DNA from: Paraspadella gotoi
Taxonomy: Eukaryota > Chaetognatha
Assembly (NCBI GenBank): GCA_051294375.1
Contig: CM119264.1
Coordinates: 15,463,473-15,527,472, forward strand
DNA: 64,000 bases
Direction of reading: 5' to 3'
The translations under genes and the position numbers were made by a program. Shown piece by piece: positions 35,131 through 46,369 of the stretch. The notes beneath the pieces are model-generated. The model had not been told where the DNA came from and made no database searches. It saw only the letters and a program-made list of their open reading frames with translations. Each line of letters begins with the position of its first letter. The stretch's first letter is position 1.

Positions 35131-35896
35131 CCAATAAAATATCGTTCATCGTATCTCGTTTCTCCTTCGAACTGGAAAAATCTTTTGTGAGGGGGCGAAG
35201 GATGGACGAAAAAACAAAGATGCGGAAACCGACGTCGCATTAATTGGTCGCCATGGGAACAACAAAGCGTTCGGGGTGAGGGTGTAGTTGTGGCCCAATC
35301 TGTGAGGTGCGTGGGAGTACTTGCACAAAATGACTCTCTTTTCTAGAAAGGCGACCCAACTTCTGTACTTGATCTGTAACACTTATTTTACCTTTTTAGT
35401 TACCCGAATCCATAGTGTAATCTCTAAACCATAATCCTAAACCCGATAGCCTAATATTTTTACTCTAATCCCCAACCAAATCCCTTTATTTAACCTTAAT
35501 CCCTTGTCTCGCATCTTAATCCTAAAACAATAATCAATAGACAGAGTATCAGAAACCGAAACGATTACATCGCGTTTAATGCCAAATTCTCTTTTAAACC
35601 CGTAAATATAAAACTCTAATATCTCCGTAAAAATTAAAAACACGGAAAAAAAAATTTAAAATTATTTAAAAAGGGAAAATTGGGGACTTTGGTAACAATA
35701 AGAGCTTTGGTTATGCTTTTGGTGTTAACTAAACGTCGTTTTTCTGTCACCTTGTTTTTTTTTATTAAAATTTTAAATATCATTTCTCTCTTTCTCTTTC
35801 TATCTTACTCATCTCGAGTGAAAAATTATATATGCGATCTACTTAACTTAAATGTTACTAATATATAAGTTTAAGAATATTTCTAAATTATTGGTG

Positions 35897-36060
35897 TTCT
35901 CTCTCTCTCTCTCTCTCTGCCTCTCTCTCTCTCTCTCTCACTCTCTCTCTCTCTCTTCTTTCTCGTCTTCTCTTGTATCTTCCTCTCTCTCTCTTCTCTC
36001 TCTCTCCCTCTCTCTTCTCTCTCCTCTCCTCTCTCTGTCATCTTCTCTCCTAAGTCTCGC
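35897..36060. repeat. (CT)n tract
   Basis: Nearly continuous CT dinucleotides with TCTT interruptions. Overlapping Ser/Leu and Arg/Glu frames are artefacts. Confidence 0.9.
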
Positions 36061-36109
36061 TCCATATTAGATTTATTGGATTCATTCTTGGAAAGTGTGG
36101 TTGTATACC

Positions 36110-36365
36110 ATATAAGTATCAAATTTATTAACATGAACGTCATAACCGTAACAGCGTCCTCATATGGCAGTCCATAAAACAATTTTCGCTAATAGAGTTT
36201 CTATGTGAAAAAATATAATAACTTCCCACTTTCTTTCTTTCCACTTTCTTGGGCCATTAAAATTTGTATTGCTAATTGGTCGATTTCCTGCCCCAGGGCA
36301 CTTTTTTTGGTATAAACTAATTTAGCTATTTGAAACGTAGTGAGAAGTGTTTTTTACCGTAACAA
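36110..36365 (+). repeat. Fragment of the unrecognised gene locus, inverted relative to 26.2-26.45 kb
   Basis: ATGAACGTCATAACCGTAACAG through GAGAAGTGTTTTTTACCGTAACAA is the reverse complement of about 26205-26440. It ends at a 10-N gap. Confidence 0.7.
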
Positions 36366-36375
36366 NNNNNNNNNN
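36366..36375. other. Assembly gap (10 N)
   Basis: Run of N. Confidence 0.99.
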
Positions 36376-36762
36376 AGTATTGTCACTATGTAGTTCGCAG
36401 TGATAGTTGGTCTTGGGAAGGCGGTTGGGGCGGAGCGAGCACGGAGCGAGCCTGATCGTCAAGCGTTGCCCATAAAGTTCTCGGCGGGAGGGGCGGTGAC
36501 GCAACGCCCAGAGTATAATTCTTCTTTAAGAGGGGAAAAATGAGCGTCGCACCACCAAGTCCCAGCAATCGGCAACGGCGGCGGCGCGGAAAATTTGAAC
36601 CAAGATGGCGACGGAGGGGGAGCCGAAAAAAGGTATTACGACGGAGACGGAGGTTCGCTGAAAACCCAGGAAAGTGATCTCCCGGCGCCCCAAAGTGGCG
36701 TCGTTGTGAGTCCAAAGAGTCTTCTTCAAACGCCGAATCCCGAGACGAGCCGAAAGTTATAT
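36376..36762 (+). CDS. Unrecognised gene, copy 3: GC-rich 5' region and first exon
   Basis: The block starts TAGTTCGCAGTGATAG near 36391, the same edge seen at 27773 and 42255. It leads into ATG 36605 (AACCAAGATGGCGACGGAG). The frame runs MATEGEPKKGITTETEVR then hits TGA. The following frame continues KTQESDLPAPQSGVVVSPKS and LLQTPNPETSRKLY up to the N gap. The extra T present in copy 4 at this point (CGCTTGAAA) would join the frames, so the stop here looks like an assembly deletion. Downstream exons are missing. Confidence 0.45.
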
Positions 36763-36902
36763 NNNNNNNNNNNNNNNNNNNNNNNNNNNNNNNNNNNNNN
36801 NNNNNNNNNNNNNNNNNNNNNNNNNNNNNNNNNNNNNNNNNNNNNNNNNNNNNNNNNNNNNNNNNNNNNNNNNNNNNNNNNNNNNNNNNNNNNNNNNNNN
36901 NN
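36763..36902. other. Assembly gap (140 N)
   Basis: Run of N inside the first exon of copy 3. The sequence on both sides repeats the ATATCTGAGTT edge, so the gap is probably overestimated or artificial. Confidence 0.99.
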
Positions 36903-37228
36903 TTATATCTGAGTTTAAAGATAGTCATCTGGACTTTTAAAAGGGTAGCTTAGAGGTGAGTAGAAGGTGAAGGCAGCAAGGAAGGTCAGAGAACCTCCAT
37001 ATTGATCATTGCGTAAGATGGTAATCAAAAACATAAATCTGCCGAAAAAAAAAATTAATTGTAAAAACCATAGCCTTAAAAATGCTGAATTTATTGGATA
37101 GGCTACGTGGTAAAATATTTTTTAGAAATTTTTTTTATTTAAAATTTTTTTAAAAAATATTTTTTTAAATTTTTTTATAAATATATTATATTAATATATT
37201 ACTTAATAAAATTATATTTAAATTATTA
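36903..37228. repeat. Intronic repeat of the unrecognised gene, copy 3
   Basis: TATCTGAGTTTAAAGATAGTCATCTGGAC then GGTAGCT donor and AT-rich DNA match the reverse complement of 27040-27400. Confidence 0.7.
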
Positions 37229-37446
37229 NNNNNNNNNNNNNNNNNNNNNNNNNNNNNNNNNNNNNNNNNNNNNNNNNNNNNNNNNNNNNNNNNNNNNNNN
37301 NNNNNNNNNNNNNNNNNNNNNNNNNNNNNNNNNNNNNNNNNNNNNNNNNNNNNNNNNNNNNNNNNNNNNNNNNNNNNNNNNNNNNNNNNNNNNNNNNNNN
37401 NNNNNNNNNNNNNNNNNNNNNNNNNNNNNNNNNNNNNNNNNNNNNN
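37229..37446. other. Assembly gap (218 N)
   Basis: Run of N within the TTAGGG-like intronic satellite. Confidence 0.99.
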
Positions 37447-37571
37447 TTATTATTAACCTTAATTCGCTATTAACCTTAATTCACTATTACCCTTAACTTA
37501 TTATTAACCCTAACTTATCATTAATCTTAAATTATCATTAACCTTAACTTACTCTTAATTTATATTTAATC

Positions 37572-37596
37572 NNNNNNNNNNNNNNNNNNNNNNNNN
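37572..37596. other. Assembly gap (25 N)
   Basis: Run of N that also marks the switch from the satellite to unrelated sequence. Confidence 0.99.
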
Positions 37597-37797
37597 TGCA
37601 AGTGTGTATTTTATTTAAATAAAAAAGAAAAAAGCAGAATAAGGAAAAAGGTTTTTTGTTTTTTTTTCATTTTAAACCATTTCCACTCGAACGATCTTTA
37701 CAATCTTACAAATCTTACAATTTTTCATAGTAAAAATTTCACTAGTTATTGTTAACAAAAAGATTGTTTAAAATTATTTTACCAATGAATTACATGT

Positions 37798-38091
37798 CTA
37801 AAGAGAGTATTTTTTATAAATAATAACAAATATAAAATTTCTAAAGGAAGGAAGCGATGTGCACTCGAAACCGAAAGCGATCCGGGCTGAAAAAGTAAGG
37901 ATTGCACCCGAAAACGGGAGCGGGAGGGGTCTTGGAAGCGCCGGATGGCAGCGGCGGAAAAATCGATCGCTTCCACAATCTCTTGGTCTTGAGATTTGAA
38001 TGCCAAGATCATTGAAGAAAAATTTTTTACTTCCGGCTTTCGGGTCCTTCTTATCTTCTTTACCTCTGAGTTGGTTCATTTCAGTGGTCAT
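37798..38091 (-). other. Possible 5' exon, minus strand
   Basis: ATG 38091 opens MTTEMNQLRGKEDKKDPKAG. A second frame, EIVEAIDFSAAAIRRFQDP..., covers the GC-rich part 37980-37850. A potential donor AGAG|GTAAAG also occurs after ten codons. The left duplicate (12567 on) holds only the first part. Unrecognised; weak call. Confidence 0.25.
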
Positions 38092-41000
38092 TTATGTTTA
38101 CCTATGAATTGAATTTTAAATTGACTGGTCAAAACTTACATTTTTACATTTTATTACAATTGTTAAAACAAAATACATAAAAAAAATGATTTGGTCGAAC
38201 ATCGCGTCATCAAAGTTCACAATTTAATAAAATATTACCTATGAACGGTGCTTCGGTACCTAAAAAATTAGGGAAAAATATTTAATACTTATGCTGCAAA
38301 AAAAATTTTTAAGTCAACTTTTAATTGAGTATTTGTGAGGTGCGTTTTATTTGAACTAAAAACAGCGTTTTAACTCATTTTATAGTTTTAACGATTGATA
38401 AACATATAAGGTTGACAAATTAAAAAAACCGCCTTCTTTCATTGAAAGGGAAGCATCAGCAAATTAATGTTCTCTCAATCGACAGCTTTTTGCGGAAAAA
38501 GATTCTTATGAGGAATTTAATCTTTAAAAATTATCTATACATAAAAAACATTTCGAAACATACTTATTAGAGAAAAACATCGTCTTTTTTCCTGGTGGCT
38601 CCGATTTCGATAAATTTGGTACCGATCGAACGTGGAAATTACGTCTCAGTTTACTGAAATAAAATTTCATTAAAATCGGGTTTTCCACTGCGTTCAAAAG
38701 TTATGCGCTAAAACAACGACGAAAAATAGCGCCTTCCGACGGATCAACTTTCGCTATGAACGAGCGAAAAAGTGTAACAAGGTTGAACTACGTAGTACTA
38801 ATCTTTAGTCCGGCCGAATCCGACGCTTAAAGTCGAAATCCTCATTTCCGGGCCCAAATACGAAAAAACGGTGAAAAATTCGGAGCTGCTCGAAAAAAAA
38901 TGCTTAATATAGGAACACATTTATTAAGAGAATGAGTAATATTATTACTGAATAAAATTTAATAAGTGATTGGATGATAATTTAAATAACTCAATTGGGA
39001 GTTAATTTTTCACTTTCTCCGCCCCGGGGTTAGGGATTAAGGTTAGGTTGTTACAGGTGTTTAAGGGTGGTTTAAGTCTAGGAGGTAATCATTTATAATT
39101 TTTTTCTTTGAAGATAGTTGTTTTTAAATAATCTTTTAAGAAAACGCCTAAACGATGCAGAATATATGCCAATTGACATTGGCTATTAATTGGACTGACC
39201 ACGACTCTCCAAAGACTCCCTGTATGATCATTCGTCCGCTCCGAATCACTATTGCCCTCTTTAGTGCCTCAGCTTCATAAATTAATTTACTTTGTTTAAT
39301 ACAAGGCGGAACCTATACCAGTACATCGACACCAAATTTATAAAATGATAACTCTAAATACTGTATTAATTTTAGTCAGATTGCCGCTATAATTCACTTG
39401 GTGTCATACCGTCGTCCTGCCGCTCCCTCCAACCTGCTTGCTGTCGGGGCATTCACTTACTATCTTGTTCAGAACATCGAATTATAATAATATCTGCGCA
39501 AAAAAAAAGATTGTCCGTCTGTCCCACTTTAAGCAAAAGATCGAGAAATTACTTTGGATGTGTGGTTTGATTGGGATTGGACCAATTTTGGCGTTGCAGG
39601 GTAGGAAGTCGTCGTGATTGAAGCCGGATACTGAAGTTTCGATGTGAAATACGTTATTTGAATTTGGAATAATCCATAGTGTGAATCGCCATTTACTCCT
39701 ATGAGGGACGCGGTAGTGAGAGATTGTGAAAGCTGGAAATCAAGCTTCAATGGAATCGTTGAGTGGATAGTTTAAATTGAAATCCAAAAAACTTGTTTCA
39801 TATGGATTATGATTATGCTTTCTTTTGCTTTTTTATATCAAATGTAATTGCAATGTATTATTAAATAATCGCGACCTTATTAATCAGGACAATATAATAA
39901 ATTATATCAATTCAATTTATATCTATTAATTAAATTATTATTTAATCAATCAAGTCAAATTGTTACTTGCATTATTGTCATCATCGCCATTCATCGTCTG
40001 TTTATGTCATGGTCATTAAATTCAATTAACTTGAAATTAATTAATTATATTACCGCTAATATCGTGCAATCCCGAGATTGTTTGCGTCAACTTGTTTCAA
40101 TACTTTTTGAGTAACACCGATTATTATTAAAAATCCTTGCCGTTACTCAAGTCTTTCTCAGTTTCCTACTAACCTAGGTCGGGGCTATTCACTTTGTTAT
40201 GACTTTAAAGCATTGAAGACGTGTTTTACAGGTTTAGCATCATACTTGTAATAATATAAACTAACATAACGAAGTATAAAACGTTCAAAATAAGCAAATA
40301 ATCCAATTGTATAGAACCCATAAATGAACCGTGGAAAAAAAACCGTAAGGCATCCGTCTAAAAAGCTCGGAAAAAGACGTCGGAAAGGGATCCGAGAAAG
40401 CAGCCGCTAGGACCTGTACAGATTATACAACGAATTTTAAATTTAAAAGATTCGGAATATATAAAACGCATTAAAAACTTATTACAAAACGAATTTAAGA
40501 ACCATTTAAAACGGACTGGTAATAACACTGTCGAACTTTATAGAAAATTTGGCGATTACATAAGACATAAAAAATATACACTTTTAACTTTAGAAATAAA
40601 TTGGCGTTTGAATACAGAGAGAGAAGCAATTTTGGCATTTAAATTCGAAGCAGCAAAAAACGGTAACGTGCAGGATATTCGTATCTGGTGTGAACCGAAT
40701 AAAAATAGGACAGAGAGGAAAAAACTGGTTTGTCGCGAATTGGGGCAAACAAAAGCATCAGTTTTCGCGAACATGAAGTAAAAAACTATTCTACATTTAT
40801 CTATTGCAACATGGTATATTAAATGACAAAAAACGTTATTATATCCAATATTAAGCTCCATCAAATAATTTTAAAAACATTCTCCATACTCATGCGCCCA
40901 GTTCATAAAAGAATACAGTTACAGCATTCTATATACCCAACATGAAATCAAATCTCCGTATATTTTATATGCAAACCCCGCGCTTTTGGCACAAAATTAT

Positions 41001-42245
41001 CCCCGGCGTCTTTGCTGTGAATCATCCCTGCCGGTCTTTTTGCTGCGATTCATCCCCGCGTCTTTCTTTGCTGTGAAATAGTTGGGAATATTTGGGTTAG
41101 AAATAAATCTTGGCTTCAAAAAATTTCTTATATCATTTCATTTAATAAAAATTTCAGATCGCTCAAATTACAATTAAATCATAATTTAACAGAATGGACA
41201 ATTGATATTTGCTATCTTTCATCGCATGACTTAAGTTGCGTTTATATTAAAATTATAATTCACAAAACTTTGTCATACACCCAACCAGGTGACATTTATT
41301 ATCGTCTAGTTTGAATTTTTAATCATTCCTATATCATTCAAAATATAATTAACCTGGATTTCGCCGCTTCCTCCACTTTCTGGGCCAATCGTAAACAGCT
41401 GGGCCCAGCCAATTTCCAAAAACATCAGTATATAAAAAAAGGCATATTATTTGTTAAATGCAATTACAACAAAAATGACAATGTTGATAAGAAAATAAAA
41501 AAATTTAAAAAAAACACCGAGTGATATTAACTAGGATTCAAAAATAAGGACTCATGTCTGAAAAAGATTGCAAAGCTTATAGTAATCTTGGTAGATCTTA
41601 CTTATTAAAAAAATGGTAATGTCTTCCATTTACTACAACCTATATTGCCCCCTACCTATTCTTGCCCGCCTTCGCCACTAAGCGTCACAGACTCATTTGC
41701 TGAAGAACTGGACAGATGGATTCTCCCTCTTCCGTTGTTCTTGCAAAAACTGACAGCGGCGCGCAGAGACCCTCATGTACTCGTCCCCGCGCCGCGGCGA
41801 GACGAAGAGTGGCTTCGGTGGCGGCGGCCAAAGCCTTTGGCGTAACATGGTGAACAATTCTAAAAACCGCCGCTAAAAAAAAAACCATTTGGCAAACCCA
41901 TAAAAAATTTTTAATGTTAAATATTGAAGTTAAATAAATAAACAACAAAACTATTTACTATATAAAATTTTATACATTTTAAATTCTTTCACATTTTTAA
42001 GGGGCTTTCAGAAAATATAATATGGATAATAAAAGAATGCTAAAAGTTCAAAGAAAAATTAAATTTAAAAAACAATGAGTGAAAAAGCAGACCCAATTTT
42101 TAAAGGCCAACTTTCTCCCCACTCTTTTCAAGCATATCTTCACAATAACTGATCAAATATAAAATTTTGATAATTTTTACCTCAACTTTTAAAATCAATT
42201 GGTTTACCAAATGCAGCGTTTTTCTGTTACCGTGGTTTTAGTATT
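37994..42245. repeat. Direct large duplication, right copy (~4.25 kb)
   Basis: Collinear with 12567-16620 and about 200 bp longer from scattered one-base insertions. It carries the second copies of the minisatellite (about 40975-41085), the 72-bp minus exon (about 41350-41432) and the putative mitochondrial first exon (about 41660-41860). At its right edge it joins the CGCAGTGATAG edge of unrecognised-gene copy 4. Confidence 0.8.
39380..40110 (-). mobile_element. Helentron-like element (HINE B'), duplicate of 13905-14600
   Basis: Same layout as HINE B with additional insertions: TTAGTCAGATTGCCGCTATAATTC at the left and ATCGTGCAATCCCGAGATTGTTTG at the right. Confidence 0.5.
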
Positions 42246-42249
42246 CGTC

Positions 42250-45000
42250 ACTTATTTAGTTCGCAGTGATAGTTGCGTCTTGGGAAGGCGTTGCGCCGGA
42301 AGCGAGCACGGAGCGAGCCTGCATCGTCAAGCGTTGCCCATAACAGTCTCGCCGGGAGGCGCGCGTGACGGCAACGCCCAGAGTATAATTTCTTCTTTAA
42401 GAGGGGAAAAATGAGCGTCCGCCACCACCAAGTCCCAGCAATCGCAACGGGCCGAGCGGCGCGAAAATTTGAACCAAGATGCGACGGAGGGGAGCCGAAA
42501 AAGGTATTACGACGGAGACGGAGGTTCGCTTGAAAAAACCCAGGAAATGATCTCCCGGCGCCCCAAGTGGCCGTCGCTTTGTGGAGTCCAATAAGAGTCT
42601 TCTTTCAAACGCCGAATCCCCGAGACGACGCGAAAGTACTATCTGAGTTAAAGATAGTCATCTGGACTTTAAAAGGTAGCTAAGGTGGAGTAGAATGGGT
42701 GAGGCAGCTCAAGGTAGGTCCAGACCTCCGATGATCATGTAAAATGCTATCAAAACTAACTTGCCCAACAAAGGGCGATCCTTGGAAGTATAAATACGCT
42801 CGGATCTTATGAGAAAATGAAAAAAGAAGGATATATAAAAATAAAACGATTAAAAAAAAAAAATTAATGTAAAAACCATAGCCTTAAAAAATGCCTGATT
42901 TATTGGATAGGCTACGTGTAAAATATTTTTAGAAATTTTTTTTATTTAAAATTTTTTAAAAAATATTTTTTAAATTTTTTAAAATATTATATTAATAGTA
43001 TTACTTTAATAAAAAATTATATTTAAATTATACCCTTAACCCTAAATGCCCAACCTATTACCCTTAACCCTAATTACCCTTACCCAAACTTAGCCCTTAA
43101 TTTATTTTTAACCCATTATTACCAAATTAACCCTAACCATTACTGTTAACCTTTTAATTATATTAACCTATAATTCGCTATTAACCTTAATTCACTATTA
43201 CCCTTAACTTATTTATTAACCACTAACTTATCATTAATCTTCAATTATCATTACCTTACTTTACTCTTAATTATATTGTAATTCCAAAATTAAATATTAT
43301 TCTTTTTAACTTATATTTAAATCTTAATTTTTTTACATTTGATAAAAACCTAATAAATACATCAAAATATAATATAATAATGCTATATTAACTAAACAAT
43401 TATTAAAAAATTATATTGAATTTTAAAAATTTTTTCTTTCTGAAAAATTATCTTCTTCCCGTATGTTCCTCTTTTCTCATACGTTAATTCATTAAGAAAA
43501 GACTTTATCTTTCCCATAAACCTCTGGAGTGTATTAATTCTCCAGGAATGGCCAAGAAAAACAAATCTTAAAAAGTCATAATTACGAGTCCATGAATGAG
43601 ATGAACGGAGGCACGACGATCCTTGAACGTGCACTAACCGTACAGCGTCCTCAAGTATGGCAGTCCATAATTAAAACAATTTTCGCTAAATTAGAGTTTC
43701 TATGTGAAAAAAATATAATAACTTTCCCACTTTCTTCTTTCCACTTTCTTGCCGGCCATTTAAAATTTGTATGCTAATTGGTCGAAATTTCCTGCCCCAG
43801 GGCACTATTTTTTTGCGTAATAAATACTACCTTTAGCTTATTTGAAACGTACGTGAGGAAGTGTTTTTTTACCGCTAACAACGAATATCAAACAGAATCA
43901 TTTAAATGAGCAAAATGAAAAGTTTAGTGCGCACAAGTAAAGAAGATTGTTCGGCGGGTACCTAATAATTAAAATTAACAGCAATAATAAGATTTAACTA
44001 TTAGTTTGACTATTACCAATATTATAGTCATTCGTATTATGAAGGCAAATTAACTTTTGGAAAAATAGTTGCATGGTTCTCGAAAACTATATTTGACTGA
44101 TTTTTAAACTTAGTCGCTGTACTCCCTGTTCAAAAACGCCACAGTTTACGAAACATTCCAAAATTTTCTAAAAGTAACAATAAATGTTATCATATTTAAC
44201 GTAAAATCTATTCTATTACATTATAATTTTCGTAAAAACAAAAGAAAAAAACAATCGGGCGGGGAATAATATTATAAACACTAAAAATCAACAACTTTCT
44301 CTGATTCGTGAACCGCGGCTGGCTTCGACGGAAAGTGCCCATGGCTTCGATTTGGTTCGGCCGGTAATGTTAAGTTATGCACATTCAGGGCCGTGTAAAA
44401 GAATCCCAGATGCAAAACAAAGTCCAGCGATTATTCCTCTTATTTCATATATTAAAACACCGTCAAATTTTTCGAGTCTACCACCCAGGAAAACACTAAA
44501 GGACAACGCAGAAATTGATCTCGCAGTCAGTTTAAATAGGAACTAATTTAAGACTTGGCGAAACGCGGAATTAAGGGCCCGAACAAACTCCACAAGTCTA
44601 ACAGGATTGTTTAAATTAAACAAGCAAGCTTTGGTAACTAATTTAAAAAAAATAGATACCTGTTTTAGAAAATCAAAAATCTATCTGACTGTGTAACCAT
44701 AATGTAATTATATTATGTAGTCTCGGCGATGAATGAGTAAGTCAAGTTACGAAAGTGAAAAATGCCGCTAAAACCAGTCCACTTTGGCGTCCATCGTACC
44801 CATAATTCAAGATACCCGAATTTTCGAGTGCTCACCCGACACGGGGCGCTTCCCAGGACGCCCCGCTTTCAAAAATTCTACGCATTCTTATAATAATTTA
44901 ATTCGGTCTTCTTGGCGGGAATTAAGAGGGTGACAAAAAAAAGCGTGGAAAACGGAATCCTTCCTGATCCCCCCTCGCCCGAAACGAATGTTTTATCTAT
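42250..45000 (+). CDS. Unrecognised gene, copy 4 (most complete plus-strand copy)
   Basis: Reverse complement of 25.19-27.77 kb. The first exon starts near 42479 (AACCAAGATG, one G lost relative to the other copies) and ends at donor AAAAG|GTAGC at 42675. An ERRQTIL-type block lies at about 43600-43670, a GFRFGSGGNVSYA-type block at about 44310-44397 and the VKPVHFGSIVPYQD-type terminal block at about 44755-44880. All carry indels. Ranked by synteny with copies 1-3 it is the same locus unit. Confidence 0.4.
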
Positions 45001-45004
45001 ACTT

Positions 45005-45838
45005 ATATCTAAAATTACTCAGTAGACCTTACCATATATGAAAAGTTTTGAAATCAAAAAACGAGTATTGTGTAAAAGGTGCCCATACATCATATGAATT
45101 TTTTGAACATTTTTTTTCGAAAAAAATTTACAGTAAATGCTGCCAACTTTGAAAAAAATGAAAAAAAATGGACTTTTTGCTAAATATCTTTAAAAGCTTT
45201 ATTGCTAGAGGGACGAAACCCAAACTATCTTGTAGAGTGGAAAAAATTGACTATGTTACATACCTCGCATTATAAATTAATTTTTTTACTGAGGAAAATT
45301 TATTTTAAAACCTATTGTTTTGGTCAATTTTTGATAAAATTTTTAAAAAATGATATTTTTAACAATGTTCGTGAAATATTTTGTAAAAAAAATTATGGCG
45401 AATTGAATAAAGAAATAATTGCCTTTGTTTTGCTGAAAGAATTTTTAAAAAAGGATTATTGGTTAAAGAGTTATCGGCTTCGGCTTCGTTAAAGAGTTAT
45501 CGGCTTCGTTGAGTATAGAGATTTAACAAAGTTTGGAAATGTTTTCGTCAACGATTTTTTATTAGTATAAGGACATGTTTCGACTCTTCATTTCGAGTCT
45601 TCATCAGCAGTAATGATGCATTAACAAATTTGTGTAAAAGAACACAAATTTGTTAATGCATCATTACTGCTGATGAAGATTCGAAATGAAGAGTCGAAAC
45701 ATGTCCTTATACTAATAAAAAATCGTTGACGAAAACATTTCCAAACTTGGTTAAAGAGTTATAATTTTTTTAAATGAAAAAAAAATCACTTTTCTTAATA
45801 ATTATTTTTAGTCGGATCTGCTTATCAGCAGATCCCGA
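45005..45838. repeat. Left arm of a large inverted repeat (~830 bp)
   Basis: ATATCTAAAATTACTCAGTAGACC at the outer edge through TTTTTAGTCGGATCTGCTTA at the inner edge is the reverse complement of 48032-48875. It contains a ~220-bp palindrome (45529-45748). The third, palindrome-free relative is at 52090-52600. The 96-codon frame at 45202-45492 is within this repeat and is not taken as a gene. Confidence 0.8.
45529..45748. mobile_element. Palindromic insert with hammerhead-like motif
   Basis: A near-perfect palindrome: AAGTTTGGAAATGTTTTCGTC...GACGAAAACATTTCCAAACTT, folding on CAAATTTGTGTAAAAGAACACAAATTTG. Each arm holds CTGATGA followed by a GA(T/C)TC..GAGTC stem and GAAAC (right arm 45670-45699), the order of conserved parts in a hammerhead ribozyme core. 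The site lacking it is preserved at about 52130-52150. Confidence 0.65.
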
Positions 45839-45839
45839 G

Positions 45840-46004
45840 AACGTCGAAGTATCCTCCAGAAGTTTGATATGATATCCTCTCGGAACGGACGGAAGACTCC
45901 ATCGCGAGCCGAAAGGAAGATCGAAGATCGGGACATGAAAAATGATCTAACCGTGGATTCAGGACTTGCTCAATCGGTTTCGCACAGCAACATCCTCGGG
46001 TTAA
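45840..46004 (+). CDS. Exon of C2H2 zinc-finger gene (basic linker)
   Basis: The open frame reads RRSILQKFDMISSRNGRKTP, SRAERKIEDRDMKNDLTVDS, then GLAQSVSHSNILGL and ends at donor TTAA|GTAAAC. Starting at AG|AACGTCG the length is 165 nt and both ends are phase 1, so it joins 10654-10822 and 55358-55663 in frame. The frame stays open further left through the transposon hairpin (from TTTTTAG|TCGG), so a longer version in another phase is possible. The acceptor coincides with the end of a HINE terminal hairpin. The exon lies between the two inverted arms at 45005-45838 and 48032-48875. No indels are present. Confidence 0.6.
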
Positions 46005-46369
46005 GTAAACATTTTATTGATTGATTGAATTGATTTGATTTGATTGAATCGTTATCTATTAAATGTTGGTTTGAATCACTGATTTTATTGATTTTTTATT
46101 GATTTTGACTGGTTGCGTAAGATTGATTTATTATTTACCATCAGATTTTTAAAAGTGATTTAATGTATTGATTGATGCTCTATTAATTTTATAATAAAAA
46201 TGGATTGATTAATTAAATGACGATGCTCAACATTAAATACAAATTTGATTCGAACTGCTAATATAATTAGACTCAGCTCAGGTAAACGAAAAGATGAGGA
46301 AACCTCCACGACCTCATTCGTATGATTCTCAAACATGTTAGGAGACTATACTGATGGCTTCGGTGATTT

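Larger units (their letters stand above)
10823..45839 (+). other. Inferred 35-kb intron of the zinc-finger gene, containing other genes
   Basis: Between the first two recognised exons lie a PDI gene, a coiled-coil gene, duplicated gene fragments, N gaps and large duplications. Same-strand genes nested in an intron are possible. Wrong scaffolding is the main alternative, because the enclosed sequence is damaged by indels while the flanking exons are clean. Confidence 0.35.

Noticed and set aside
35852-36182. Frames of 72 and 99 codons over a CT tract
   Set aside because: Composition is only Ser/Leu or Arg/Glu repeats produced by the microsatellite.
45202-45492. 96-codon frame in the left inverted arm
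   Set aside because: It is within a repeat present three times and is disrupted in the other copies; A/T-driven composition.
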